DNA from: Leptolyngbya sp. Heron Island J
GTDB taxonomy: Bacteria; Cyanobacteriota; Cyanobacteriia; Phormidesmidales; Phormidesmidaceae
Reading direction: 5' to 3'
Length of the DNA: 64,000 bases
NCBI RefSeq assembly: GCF_000482245.1
Contig: NZ_AWNH01000043.1
Coordinates: 1 to 64,000, forward strand
The notes beneath the pieces were generated by a model. That model searched no databases and had not been told where the DNA came from. It saw only the letters and a program-made list of their open reading frames with translations. A program made the position numbers and the translations under genes. Shown piece by piece: positions 1-7,676 of the stretch (position 1 is the first letter of the stretch; each line of letters begins with the position of its first letter).

Positions 1-417
1 CGGAATTGGGTCGAATATGGTTTGAAACAAAGCAAGAATGAACTGGGATGGGCAGATTTTCGAGTAACGAACTATGCCCAAATTGAAAAGTGGTGGGAAC
101 TGGTTATGAGTGCCTACTTAATGGTAACGCTATACACTCCGCCCCTCCGCCCCGACGGGATCATTCCTCCAGAACAGGCTGATTCAACAGTGTTCTCATC
201 GTTTCTCAAACACCGTTATTGGGAGGATGGAGAGGGTTGGAAGAGTTGGCTGAACAACCTACGCTTAATTCTTCTTCCTTGGGTTAGCTTTAACTTACTC
301 AAGCCTTGGTTAGAGATTTTTTCCATTCCCCAATTAACAGAAGGGTTTGATTGTTTGATTGCATGGATGAACCAGTTTCCAGGGATAGCTGTTCCCATAC
401 AAGAGAGTCCTCCTTGA
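1..417 (+). CDS. IS701-like DDE transposase, C-terminal part
   Basis: The reading frame is open from the first base of the window, so the gene begins upstream and only about 138 residues are visible. The segment W-V-E-Y-G-x-K-Q-x-K-N-E-L-G-W-A-D-F near its start resembles the C-terminal part of IS701-family DDE transposases that are common in cyanobacteria, where the last catalytic Glu sits in a similar Lys/Asn/Glu-rich stretch. It is followed by a Trp-rich helical tail and ends normally with TGA. The gene faces a truncated IS110-type transposase only 30 bp away, so the two elements are tail to tail. The family call rests on remembered motif similarity; whether the upstream part is intact cannot be seen. 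Confidence 0.72.
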   Translation, partial: RNWVEYGLKQSKNELGWADFRVTNYAQIEKWWELVMSAYLMVTLYTPPLRPDGIIPPEQADSTVFSSFLKHRYWEDGEGWKSWLNNLRLILLPWVSFNLLKPWLEIFSIPQLTEGFDCLIAWMNQFPGIAVPIQESPP

Positions 418-447
418 AAATCATCTCGCCAGAGTCATTAAAGAGCG

Positions 448-1209
448 CTAGGCAGACACTTGCCGCGAGTTGCCAAATCGCTTCAGGTCATCCAAACAGG
501 TGACAATCACTTCGGCTGTTTTTCGGCCTACCCCAGGAATGGTCTGCAACAGTTGGATACGGGCCTCCTGCTTGGCCAGTATGTCTAATTTCCGTTCAAG
601 GGTGGCCAGGTGCTCCCAGAGTTGGTCCAGCATCGTTAATTCTAAATCTAATTCCCCACGCCATAGATTGGTCTCATCGCACTCCGCCAGTACTCGTCGG
701 TGTTGGCCTAATTCATCAATCCCCTGCACGGTCCAAGCTCGTTGTCCTGACGGCATCTTCACACCTTGTTGATCAAACAACACACGAATCGCGTTTTGAA
801 CTCGATTGATACGTCCGACCACCACTTTGCGATATTTCACTAAGTGCCGATATTGTCGGCTCTTTGGTGCAGGCACATACACTGGGTTAATCTGGTCTAG
901 AGCTGCTAGTTTTGCCAACTTCAACGCATCGTCTTTATCGGTTTTGCGTTTGACGTTTTTCCAGCGCCAGGCCTCCTGGCTGGGATCGGCCACCAGCACG
1001 GGGTAGTCTTGTTCAACACAGAGATCATGCACCCACCCCGTAATCGAACACGTTTCCATGACCACCAAGTGTGGTTGAGTGCGATGTAATATTTCTTTGA
1101 ATTCCCGTCGGTACGTCTTGAACGTCTCAAATTCAGTCGCGTTACTCTCGGTATCAAGCAGACAGGATACACAGTTGAATTTGCCCAGGTCGATCGCTAG
1201 AATCTTCAT
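448..1209 (-). pseudogene. IS110-family transposase, C-terminally truncated
   Basis: This is a 253-residue DEDD-type transposase of the IS110 family. The RuvC-like N-terminal domain shows D7 (in IDLGK), E52 (in VVMETCS) and the KTDKDDALKLA segment near residues 89-99. The C-terminal helix-hairpin-helix part of the transposase_20 domain begins at residue 220 (QTIPGVGRKTAEVI). The protein stops ten residues after CLDDLKRFGNS, where family members normally continue for roughly 80-120 residues with the conserved catalytic Ser region. The gene is therefore most likely a broken copy, probably inactive by itself. Its 3' end lies 30 bp from the end of an IS701-like gene, suggesting disruption by insertion or deletion. 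Confidence 0.85.
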
Positions 1210-1223
1210 GCTATCCTCCTCGT

Positions 1224-1259
1224 GTGAGAGGGTTTTGGTTGGTTTCTCTACTCTCTCAC
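1224..1259 (-). repeat. inverted repeat upstream of the IS110 gene
   Basis: GTGAGAG at 1224-1230 pairs with CTCTCAC at 1253-1259 around a 22-nt loop, just ahead of the transposase start at 1209. IS110-group elements are known to carry a structured bridge (seek) RNA in the leader next to the transposase gene, so this hairpin could be a piece of that RNA. The link is positional only. Confidence 0.3.
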
Positions 1260-1381
1260 GGCTTGCATAGATTCTTTAGGCTACTCCAATCGTGGACTAA
1301 GGCAGTGCTTGAAGCTTACCTGTAGGTCAGGATAAAGTTTTCAATTGAATATCCAAAAAATATTAGCCATATCATTACCAA

Positions 1382-1819
1382 ATGCACTTGCAACCTATTC
1401 AATCTGGTCATCTAAGAGAGTGCAGCAACTTATTTGTCTCAGTCTTCAGTAATCCGCCTTGGAATGAAACATGGAAGCAGGAGGTAGCTTTGAGGAGATT
1501 GAAGGACTGCTACAACACCCCAGGATCTTACGGTATTGTTGCGATCGCAGAAAATAAAATTTTTGGCTTTGCTATTGGTTACGCTGAGGCATGGCATACA
1601 GATAAACACTTCTACTTGAAAGAAATGTGTGTTCAGTCCACCAATCAGCGAAGTGGAATTGGCACGCAAATAATGGATGTACTTCACCAAGATCTGGCCA
1701 GTAAAGGTATCAGTATGATTTATCTACTGACGATGCGAGATAGCCCAGCCGCAGCCTTCTATGAAAAGTGTGGATTTTCAAATCACCCTAAGATAACTAT
1801 GATGCTGAAAACAGCATAG
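1382..1819 (+). CDS. GNAT family N-acetyltransferase
   Basis: This 145-residue protein is a single GNAT fold that moves an acetyl group from acetyl-CoA to an unknown amine. The acetyl-CoA loop is QRSGIGTQIM at about residues 92-101 (Q/RxxGxG/A type), preceded by the strand FYLKEMCV and followed by IYLLTMRDSPAAAFYEKCGF, the usual C-terminal motif with the AAxFYxxxGF helix. The N-terminal NPPWNETW segment resembles GNAT proteins annotated as AAC(6')-like, but no substrate can be assigned. A HIP1 site (1541-1548) lies inside the gene, consistent with long residence in a cyanobacterial genome. The start at ATG 1382 is the only one that gives a full N-terminal strand; no clear ribosome-binding site is seen. 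Confidence 0.83.
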   Translation: MHLQPIQSGHLRECSNLFVSVFSNPPWNETWKQEVALRRLKDCYNTPGSYGIVAIAENKIFGFAIGYAEAWHTDKHFYLKEMCVQSTNQRSGIGTQIMDVLHQDLASKGISMIYLLTMRDSPAAAFYEKCGFSNHPKITMMLKTA

Positions 1820-1941
1820 TCGCATTCAATGGAATCGATTACAGACTTAATTCGTAATACCTTCACGACTTCGAATACAGGCATGGATGCTCCCTTTAGT
1901 TGATATAAGTAAAGATGCGTTAGAGAAAGTAAGAAACTTCT

Positions 1942-2640
1942 ATGACTAGAATCCGTGTGTTATTTGCCGATGATCAGTTTCCGTACGATGAAGCCGAGCG
2001 AAATACTTCTGTGAAGGCAGCAATCTTGGCAGAGATTGGAGATAAGCTTCGAGCAAAAAATCTAGATCCCGAATTTGCGTTCTTGGAAGATTTTAATTGG
2101 TTTCAAGGGCTACGCCAACACCTCAGAGAACGGTTCGAAGTCTTACCGGCAAGAACCTTTATGGAGGCCAAGGCTACACTGTACGAACGAGACAACTTTG
2201 ACGTTGCGGTCATCGATTTATCATGGTCTGGTGATGCACAAATCCCTTCAGGACAAAGACATAATGTTGGAATCGAGCTATTAGAGATTCTTCAGGAACA
2301 AAACGACAAACATCGAGGCTATAAACCAGTTCTTGCTTTCTCACAGAACTTCGAAAAAGACCCGAAGCTCATGAGCTTAGTCCTAGATCGGGGCGCATTG
2401 CCCGTGCCAAAGGCTTATTCGGAGACGGGTTACCAGGCTCTCTCTTCGGCAATCTCTTATTTGGCTAAAGTTCGACCACCCGGTAGCACGACAGAGGATC
2501 CATCGGTAGCTGCAGCACGCGTCACCAGAACTGGTGCGATCATCATTGCGTTAATTACCGGCATTCTTGGCCTGCTCGGTGGGATATCGACTGCAATCAT
2601 CTCATCTAATGTCCCACCCCCTCCTGTAGAAACTCCATAG
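1942..2640 (+). CDS. receiver-like (REC) protein with C-terminal membrane anchor
   Basis: This 232-residue protein begins like a response-regulator receiver domain: strand 1 VLFADDQ with acidic pair D10/D11, the candidate phospho-acceptor D92 in FDVAVIDLSW, S134 in PVLAFSQN and K157 in LPVPKAYS. About 45 residues, more than usual, separate the first and second strands (20-65). No DNA-binding or enzymatic output domain follows. Residues 199-221 (AIIIALITGILGLLGGIS region) form one hydrophobic span, then a short Pro-rich tail. It therefore looks like a tail-anchored cytoplasmic receiver. No partner kinase is adjacent; the gene stands alone between a GNAT gene and a MarR gene. Phosphorylation is inferred from the residues only. 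Confidence 0.65.
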   Translation: MTRIRVLFADDQFPYDEAERNTSVKAAILAEIGDKLRAKNLDPEFAFLEDFNWFQGLRQHLRERFEVLPARTFMEAKATLYERDNFDVAVIDLSWSGDAQIPSGQRHNVGIELLEILQEQNDKHRGYKPVLAFSQNFEKDPKLMSLVLDRGALPVPKAYSETGYQALSSAISYLAKVRPPGSTTEDPSVAAARVTRTGAIIIALITGILGLLGGISTAIISSNVPPPPVETP

Positions 2641-2794
2641 GAGTATCGCACACCGGAGAATCATAGAATTTTCATCAATGTAAGCTGAGTTACCAGGGCA
2701 TCGAGAATGGTTTTCTGCTCTCGTACACTTATTGACAATTGAAAGCCAGTTACTTTGAGGCAGCCATCCTAGAGAGAAGTCATGCCTTGACAAG

Positions 2795-2814
2795 GTATAT
2801 ACGTGCATATACAC
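2795..2814. promoter_or_regulatory. palindromic operator before the MarR gene
   Basis: GTATAT and ATATAC flank a 6-nt centre at 2795-2812, and the imperfect palindrome GTGCATATACAC is at 2803-2814, eight bases before the ATG of the MarR gene. The 16-mer ACGTGCATATACACTT (2801-2816) recurs exactly at 3296-3311 before the next gene. This fits an autoregulatory MarR binding site. Confidence 0.6.
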
Positions 2815-2821
2815 TTTATTT

Positions 2822-3283
2822 ATGGATAATATAAGCCAAGTTAGTACACTTGAATTAAACAAGATCAGTTCAACCTGTGCAGGATTAAATTTCCGTAAGG
2901 TTTCTCGCGTTGTAACCCAACACTTCGACGAAATTCTCAGACCAAGCGGGCTGCTGATTACCCAATTTACTGTACTTGTTGCGTTAGCAAAGGTTAGAGC
3001 CATTGCTATTACTAAGCTGGCAGAGATCTTGATGATGGATCGTACGACCTTAACTCGAAATCTCAAGCCTATGCAAAGAGAAGGATGGTTAGAAATTGAG
3101 CCCGGTCAAGACAAGCGCACTCGCATTGTCAGCATGTCCCCAGATGGTGAGATAGCCTTAGCAAAGGCACTTCCTCTTTGGCAACAAGCTCAAATGAATG
3201 TAGTGGAACTTTTAGGGGAGGCGCGATGGGATGTATTACTCTCACAGCTAACTGAGATCACTGAACTACATCGCGAACGCTAA
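2822..3283 (+). CDS. MarR family transcriptional regulator
   Basis: This 153-residue winged-helix regulator has the MarR layout: an N-terminal dimerisation helix, a helix-turn-helix around residues 58-80 (IAITKLAEILMMDRTTLTRN, where DRTTLTRNLKPMQREGWL is the typical recognition helix), and the wing with PGQDKRTRIVSMSPDG containing the conserved D-x-R. MarR proteins usually repress a neighbouring gene and release DNA on binding a small ligand or on oxidation. The nearest target is the membrane-protein gene 49 bp downstream, since both carry the same 16-nt operator-like sequence. The start ATG at 2822 lies just after the palindrome, so a bound repressor would cover the translation start region. 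The ligand is unknown. Confidence 0.85.
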   Translation: MDNISQVSTLELNKISSTCAGLNFRKVSRVVTQHFDEILRPSGLLITQFTVLVALAKVRAIAITKLAEILMMDRTTLTRNLKPMQREGWLEIEPGQDKRTRIVSMSPDGEIALAKALPLWQQAQMNVVELLGEARWDVLLSQLTEITELHRER

Positions 3284-3295
3284 AAAAAGCCAAAA

Positions 3296-3311
3296 ACGTG
3301 CATATACACTT
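3296..3311. promoter_or_regulatory. second copy of the MarR operator
   Basis: ACGTGCATATACACTT is identical to 2801-2816 and includes the GTGCATATACAC imperfect palindrome. It lies between the MarR stop codon and the ribosome-binding site of the membrane-protein gene, suggesting direct control of that gene by the MarR protein. Confidence 0.6.
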
Positions 3312-3332
3312 ATCAAGAATGAGGTGATTCTT

Positions 3333-3947
3333 ATGAGCTTTTTGTCTACAAAAAAATCTGCAACCCCAAAGGTTGTTGCAATCGTTTTGATGCTTTGGTT
3401 TTTAGGCGTTGCCGTTGTTGGTCATACTGGTGTGCTGGTTGGTGCCCCAACTCCCTTCATTGGCGGTTACGTGATGAGTGTGACGCTATTGTTTTGTATT
3501 CTTGGGATCTCCGTCTCCCCGCTACGGTCATGGTTACTTAGTTTGGAGCTACGGTTTCTTGTGCTTTTACACGTTGTGCGCTTTGTCGGCATTGCCTTGT
3601 TAGTATCTAGTGCAGCGGAAGGTGGTTTACCACAGATATTTGCTGATCGAGCTGGGTATGGTGATATTTTTACGGCCATTACTGCACTTGCATTGGCTGT
3701 TGGTTTTCTACCCGCAGTCAGTCGGTTCCATCGTAGGCTGCTGCTGTTATGGAATGTTGTGGGTATTGTGGATCTGCTTCAAGCCCTTGGGACTGCTCAA
3801 CTATCTGGTAGTTCGGCAATGGCTCCAATTATCAGTGCTCCACTAGCATACCTCCCACTCTATTTAGTGCCACTGTTGATGTTCGTTCATATAGTCATCT
3901 TTTACCGATTAGCGATTGGGGCATTGGATTCTGAAAGTACACTATGA
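3333..3947 (+). CDS. multi-pass membrane protein, MarR-linked
   Basis: The 204-residue product is hydrophobic throughout, with about six predicted transmembrane segments, the first at residues 15-33 (VVAIVLMLWFLGVAVVGHT) and the last near 180-200. Short charged loops (for example RFHRRLL) separate them. I do not recognise a family. A GTG lies in frame at 3324, but an AGGTG ribosome-binding motif seven bases before the ATG at 3333 favours the ATG. Position and the shared 16-nt operator make it the likely regulated partner of the upstream MarR gene. A role in export or envelope homeostasis is only a guess from that pairing. Confidence 0.65.
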   Translation: MSFLSTKKSATPKVVAIVLMLWFLGVAVVGHTGVLVGAPTPFIGGYVMSVTLLFCILGISVSPLRSWLLSLELRFLVLLHVVRFVGIALLVSSAAEGGLPQIFADRAGYGDIFTAITALALAVGFLPAVSRFHRRLLLLWNVVGIVDLLQALGTAQLSGSSAMAPIISAPLAYLPLYLVPLLMFVHIVIFYRLAIGALDSESTL

Positions 3948-4014
3948 AATTGTAAGTAGCGAAGTATGGCCTTCTATTCCAGTGGGTCAAAAAGATTCAT
4001 CATGCTTGAGTTAG

Positions 4015-4146
4015 TCAAAATAATTGTGTAGCATAACAACCTGGTTGGAGAAGATTTACTGAGATTTTGGTCTGGATTTGCACGTTGCCCACCGTGAAGC
4101 CCTCGCCTCGCTTTAGCCAATCACGGGCCGTTTCCGAGCTCTTCAT
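4015..4146 (-). pseudogene. short ORF cut off at the edge of a GC-rich block
   Basis: A 43-codon frame starts 21 bp after the stop of the DJ-1/PfpI gene on the same strand. Its first half (ETARDWLKRGEGFTVGNVQI, about 4075-4140) is GC-rich like the block, while its second half is AT-rich like the surrounding DNA, and it ends at an arbitrary stop. It may be the truncated start of a third gene of a transferred operon. No family is recognised and there is no clear ribosome-binding site. Confidence 0.35.
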
Positions 4147-4167
4147 CGTGTTGAGACAGTAAGGTTC

Positions 4168-4950
4168 TTAGACCCCTGCCCGCGTCCTAGGTGCCGGCGA
4201 TGGCACGCCCGATAGGGCCTCGATCACCAGCTCGGCGGCGACGCGACCGGAGGTCTGCTGCTGGCCGGTGATGAGGTTACCGTCGCGGACAGCAAACGCC
4301 TCCCACAGCGGCGCTACAACGAAGGTCGTGTCTGGCAAAGCGCGGGCCTCGGTCTCGATCCAGAAGGGCTGGACTTTCTGGCCGACGAACTTTTCGACCT
4401 CCTTCTCTTCCTCATTCGAGAAACCAGTCCATGTCTTACTGGTGACCAGCAACTCGCCAGTGGACAGCTTGGCCTTGAGTAGGACACACGTACCGTGACA
4501 GAGGAGAGCGGTAGGCTTGCCGGCCTCGTAGAAGGCGGCGACAAGGGCATGCAAGGCGTGGTTATTTATGAAGGTGACCATGGGTGATTGGCCCCCGGCG
4601 AGGAGGATGGCATCGTAGTCTGCGACGTTCACGTCGGCGATGCTCGCGGTGTTGTCAAGCAGAGTGGCGTGGGACGGGGATTTCTTGAAACCCAGCGAGA
4701 GGAGATCGTGGACGGAGTAACCGCTATCGTCCTCGGGGTCGGAGTAGCTATCGGCCTGCAGCGTACCACCCTCAGGGCTGCGGATCTCAACGTCGTAGCC
4801 AGCCTCGGTGAACGTGGCGTAGGGGTGGGTGAGCTCAGCCAGCCAGAAACCGATGGGCCAGCCGGTGAGGGGGCCGACGGCGGGGTTGGCAGCGACAATC
4901 AGAATGGTCTTTTTCTTATCGGAACTGCTCACGTTAGTGTTGGCACTCAT
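4168..4950 (-). CDS. DJ-1/PfpI family protein, Hsp31-like
   Basis: The 260-residue protein belongs to the DJ-1/PfpI superfamily, whose members act as glyoxalases, deglycases, chaperones or amidotransferase-like hydrolases. The nucleophile elbow is LLCHGTCVLL with C151 followed by H152, and the paired acidic residue is E39 in FWLAELTHPY, matching the Hsp31-like branch. A longer frame extends upstream to 5202, but the ATG at 4950 is preceded by AAGGAG at a good distance and gives the normal N-terminus (KKKTILIVAANP). The gene is GC-rich and lies downstream of a LysR gene on the same strand, with nested palindromes in the 140-bp gap. The composition contrasts with its surroundings, suggesting transfer. 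The exact activity is unknown. Confidence 0.82.
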   Translation of the reverse strand: MSANTNVSSSDKKKTILIVAANPAVGPLTGWPIGFWLAELTHPYATFTEAGYDVEIRSPEGGTLQADSYSDPEDDSGYSVHDLLSLGFKKSPSHATLLDNTASIADVNVADYDAILLAGGQSPMVTFINNHALHALVAAFYEAGKPTALLCHGTCVLLKAKLSTGELLVTSKTWTGFSNEEEKEVEKFVGQKVQPFWIETEARALPDTTFVVAPLWEAFAVRDGNLITGQQQTSGRVAAELVIEALSGVPSPAPRTRAGV

Positions 4951-4990
4951 AGTGGTTTGCTCCTTGGTCGATATAACCATCATGCAGAGC

Positions 4991-5046
4991 GTTTCATGTT
5001 GCGTCAAATGAAATATTATGCAATGAATCATTGCACAGCATGAAAC
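4991..5046. promoter_or_regulatory. nested palindromes, candidate LysR operator
   Basis: GTTTCATG (4991-4998) pairs with CATGAAAC (5039-5046). Inside them is the 8-1-8 perfect palindrome TGCAATGA-A-TCATTGCA (5019-5035). The sites lie 40-95 bp upstream of the DJ-1 gene start, where a LysR activator would bind. Confidence 0.55.
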
Positions 5047-5090
5047 TATTGATCGTGCGTCTTGCGGCACCGGCGTGGCGTCACCCTCGT

Positions 5091-6020
5091 TCAGTCGTTC
5101 CGCGCTCCAACGTGATTGTCGCCAGTGACTTCGGCCGCTGCCGCAACCCAGAGCTCCCGCAGCCATCGGTGGGCGGGGTCGGCGTCTACACGCGGATGCC
5201 ATATGAGATTCACCGCATAGGGTTCGAGCTTGAGAGGCGGCTCGACGATCACCAGTTCGAGCGAGGCGGCCAGTATGATCGCTACGCGCCGAGATAGTGT
5301 CAGCACATAGTCGGAGTCCGCGACCAGCGCTGCTGCTGCCTGAAATGACGGGACGGCGCGCAGAACGCGACGCTCGAGCCCTCGCGCGTGCAACAGGTCA
5401 TCCATGCGCCCACCCGGCCGGCCCCTCGGCGCGACTTGAACATGGTCCAACCCAACAAAGCGCTTGAGTGTCATCCGTTGACCCGCCAGCGCATGGCCTT
5501 TTCGAAGCACGCATACAGGACGATCGGTGATGAGTATTTGCGTCATGATCTCGGGCGGCAGCTCGTCATAGACCCCGATGGCTAGATCGGTGCTGCCTTG
5601 TCGCAGTGCCTCAGCGTCTTCGTCTGTTGCGGGAACGAAGCGCAAACGTAGCTGTGGTGCTTGTTGCCGCACCATGCGGTCGAGCGCGCTGCCCATCACG
5701 AAATGCACATAGTCGGTCACATTAATAACAAATTCTCGGTCGACAGTCTCTGGTGAGAACGTGTCGCCAAGAGTGAACAGTTGCTCCGCTTGGGCCACCA
5801 AGCTGTGCACGCGAGGCTTCAGGATCTGAGCACGCGTTGTGAGCACCATGCCTTGGCCCGCGCGTACCAGGAGTGGGTCGCCGAGGCGGTCACGCATGCG
5901 GGCCAAGGCATGACTCATCGCAGGTGTAGACAGGCCTACGCGTCGAGCAGCGCGCGTGACGCTGCTTTCTTGCAGCAGCGCGTCGAGGGCAATGAGGAGC
6001 GAGAGATCGGAAACGTTCAT
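5091..6020 (-). CDS. LysR family transcriptional regulator
   Basis: The 309-residue protein has an N-terminal LysR winged helix (residues 1-62: LSLLIALDALLQESSVTRAA, then VGLSTPAMSHALARMRDRLG and DPLLVR) joined to a two-lobe periplasmic-binding-like sensor domain (about 90-300) with the strand EFVINVTDYVHF. Such proteins bind T-N11-A palindromes and respond to a small co-inducer. ATG 6020 is chosen because the HTH begins at the usual distance; upstream in-frame codons extend to 6065 without support. The neighbour on the same strand is a DJ-1/PfpI gene, the probable target. The gene is GC-rich and lacks HIP1. A diverged second copy of its middle part lies directly upstream. Confidence 0.85.
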   Translation of the reverse strand: MNVSDLSLLIALDALLQESSVTRAARRVGLSTPAMSHALARMRDRLGDPLLVRAGQGMVLTTRAQILKPRVHSLVAQAEQLFTLGDTFSPETVDREFVINVTDYVHFVMGSALDRMVRQQAPQLRLRFVPATDEDAEALRQGSTDLAIGVYDELPPEIMTQILITDRPVCVLRKGHALAGQRMTLKRFVGLDHVQVAPRGRPGGRMDDLLHARGLERRVLRAVPSFQAAAALVADSDYVLTLSRRVAIILAASLELVIVEPPLKLEPYAVNLIWHPRVDADPAHRWLRELWVAAAAEVTGDNHVGARND

Positions 6021-6077
6021 CGCATTCAATCTTATTCGAGATCGGTCGCGGCTAGGGAAACCCAACCGTCAAATGAG

Positions 6078-6203
6078 CAAATGACGAGACGGCGCACAGA
6101 ACGCGACGATCGAGCCCTCCGCGTGCAACATGTCATCCACCTGCCCGGCCCGCCAGTTGGCTTCTCGGTACGACTTGAACAGGGTCCAACAAGATTGGGG
6201 CGT
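6078..6203 (-). pseudogene. decayed LysR gene fragment
   Basis: About 125 bp are clearly similar (roughly three quarters identical by eye) to 5341-5462, the part of the adjacent LysR gene encoding HVQVAPRGRPGGRMDDLLHA. The copy reads as SYREANWRAGQVDDMLHAEG in one frame, lost a base in the run after CGAGCCCTC, and has no start or end. It is a relic of a related, not identical, LysR gene, so the block once held two such genes or was joined from two sources. Confidence 0.7.
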
Positions 6204-6361
6204 GCTGTAGAAGAGATGATGGATGCACCACCACATGTTTTGAAATATTCCAATGTATTTCCTGATGCTCAGGATTGGGGTTGAACAGAGCTTCATTCTG
6301 TCTGACGAATCAGTTTACACACCCTTTGCAGTACCTTTTGGGGTCACGTGCTACTGTATCC

Positions 6362-6919
6362 ATGATGTTGATTGTGAGTTCGAGATTAACTATCACCGTT
6401 GATTTGAACCGTCAGACTACTCTATCTTCCCAGTCGATGCAGTGGAGTCAATGTGAAAAAGCTTTTGAGTTTGATGGCTCTTGGAGAGACATCTATATCC
6501 TCAACACCAGTTCAATGGATTGGGACAAACTGCTTGATGCACTTTCTCATTCAAAATACGAGATCAAGTTCTGGGTCGATAATGCTAAATCGCAACCAAT
6601 TTTGACGATGCAAGAAGCATTGGAGATTCGCAAGAAAGCCTGTCCACTAATGCATGTTGAAATGATGGGTATAGCGATCGCATGTCACTTTTTTACTGAT
6701 GAAAATATTGAATTTGATATTGATCCAAGACAAGTCGTGAATCAACAGGATTTAGATGCGATTCTAGATTTCATGACTTTCCTTGGTAATCTTTTACAGA
6801 AAACAGTCGTTTTAACTCCAGAAAATCTAGAAGATATCCCCTTGATTCAGTTTTTTCCTAAGGCTCAGACTTTTAGTTATCACAAAGAAAATGAAAGATA
6901 TCATCAAACTCCTCCGTAG
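6362..6919 (+). CDS. hypothetical protein
   Basis: This frame encodes 185 residues from the tandem ATG at 6362; starts at 6275 and 6437 are equally in frame and no ribosome-binding site decides between them. The better-looking protein part begins near 6437 (QCEKAFEFDGSWRDIYILN). It is soluble, rather acidic and rich in aromatic residues, with no signal peptide or membrane span. I recognise no family. A HIP1 site at 6674 places the gene in native DNA, just outside the GC-rich block. Its AT-rich composition resembles that of the next gene (DUF5063-like), and the two may be neighbours in one locus. Confidence 0.55.
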   Translation: MMLIVSSRLTITVDLNRQTTLSSQSMQWSQCEKAFEFDGSWRDIYILNTSSMDWDKLLDALSHSKYEIKFWVDNAKSQPILTMQEALEIRKKACPLMHVEMMGIAIACHFFTDENIEFDIDPRQVVNQQDLDAILDFMTFLGNLLQKTVVLTPENLEDIPLIQFFPKAQTFSYHKENERYHQTPP

Positions 6920-7105
6920 AGCTATATTTGTATTAAGCTAACCATCTTAGATAGACAAAGGATAGATCTATTATTTCTAAGTTGTCTTCTTAATTCTGGT
7001 CTAACTATGTACTGCAAGAGGACGCTCGAAACACACTGTTGATTAACATTTTAAATTAATTCTCGCTCCCCCTGAGTGCAAGCCGTTAGGCTGCCATCAT
7101 CGCTC

Positions 7106-7597
7106 ATGATCACTCAATTTATTCAGCTTATACATCAGTATTTGTATCTTCTTGATGGATTGCCTCAGGCGAATTTAACGGGAAGAGAATTTCTTATAGA
7201 ATGCGCAATTCTATTACCCAAAATTTACTCCTTGAGTCACAAGTTGCCTGAGGTTGAATTACCTGAAGATGAGTCGATACAAGAAATAACGGTAAGTATT
7301 CAAGCTCCGACAATCGCTATTAATAGGCTGCTTGGAGAATATGATTTATATTCAGAGGTTTTCGACCCTGTTGTCGATACTGAAGCGATAACAACAACCA
7401 TTTCTGATGATCTATCAGATATTTACTTGGATTTGAAGCGCCCATTAATCAAATATAAAACTGGTATTGCTGCAAATCAGTGTATAGCTATATGGGAATG
7501 GCGATTCAATTTACAAGGTCACTGCGGAGATCACCTTGTCGATGTTTTAAGGCCAATACACCGCCTTGTTTATAACCATTTAGTTGCTGAATCTTAG
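7106..7597 (+). CDS. DUF5063-like protein
   Basis: The 163-residue product is acidic and mostly helical. Its C-terminal part, DDLSDIYLDLKRPLIKY then IAIWEWRFNLQGHCGDHLVDVLRPIHRLV, matches what I recall of the DUF5063 family (conserved DI-Y-DLKRGL and WEWRF segments followed by a WGxHAxDALRALH-like helix). The family has no established function. A GTG at 7076 would add ten residues; ATG 7106 fits the usual N-terminal helix (ITQFIQLIHQYLYLLD). It stands between a hypothetical gene and the convergent oxidoreductase gene, from which a hairpin at 7677-7711 separates it. Confidence 0.65.
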   Translation: MITQFIQLIHQYLYLLDGLPQANLTGREFLIECAILLPKIYSLSHKLPEVELPEDESIQEITVSIQAPTIAINRLLGEYDLYSEVFDPVVDTEAITTTISDDLSDIYLDLKRPLIKYKTGIAANQCIAIWEWRFNLQGHCGDHLVDVLRPIHRLVYNHLVAES

Positions 7598-7676
7598 TTA
7601 TTTTTGATTATCATGGCCGTTATTTTGTAAAGATCAGGTTTTTGCTCAGGGCTAACAGGCTCGTCCCCCATAAGGT

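Noticed and set aside
4951-5202. N-terminal extension of the DJ-1/PfpI gene
   Set aside because: Runs into the LysR gene and the palindromic operator region; ATG 4950 with AAGGAG is clearly the start.
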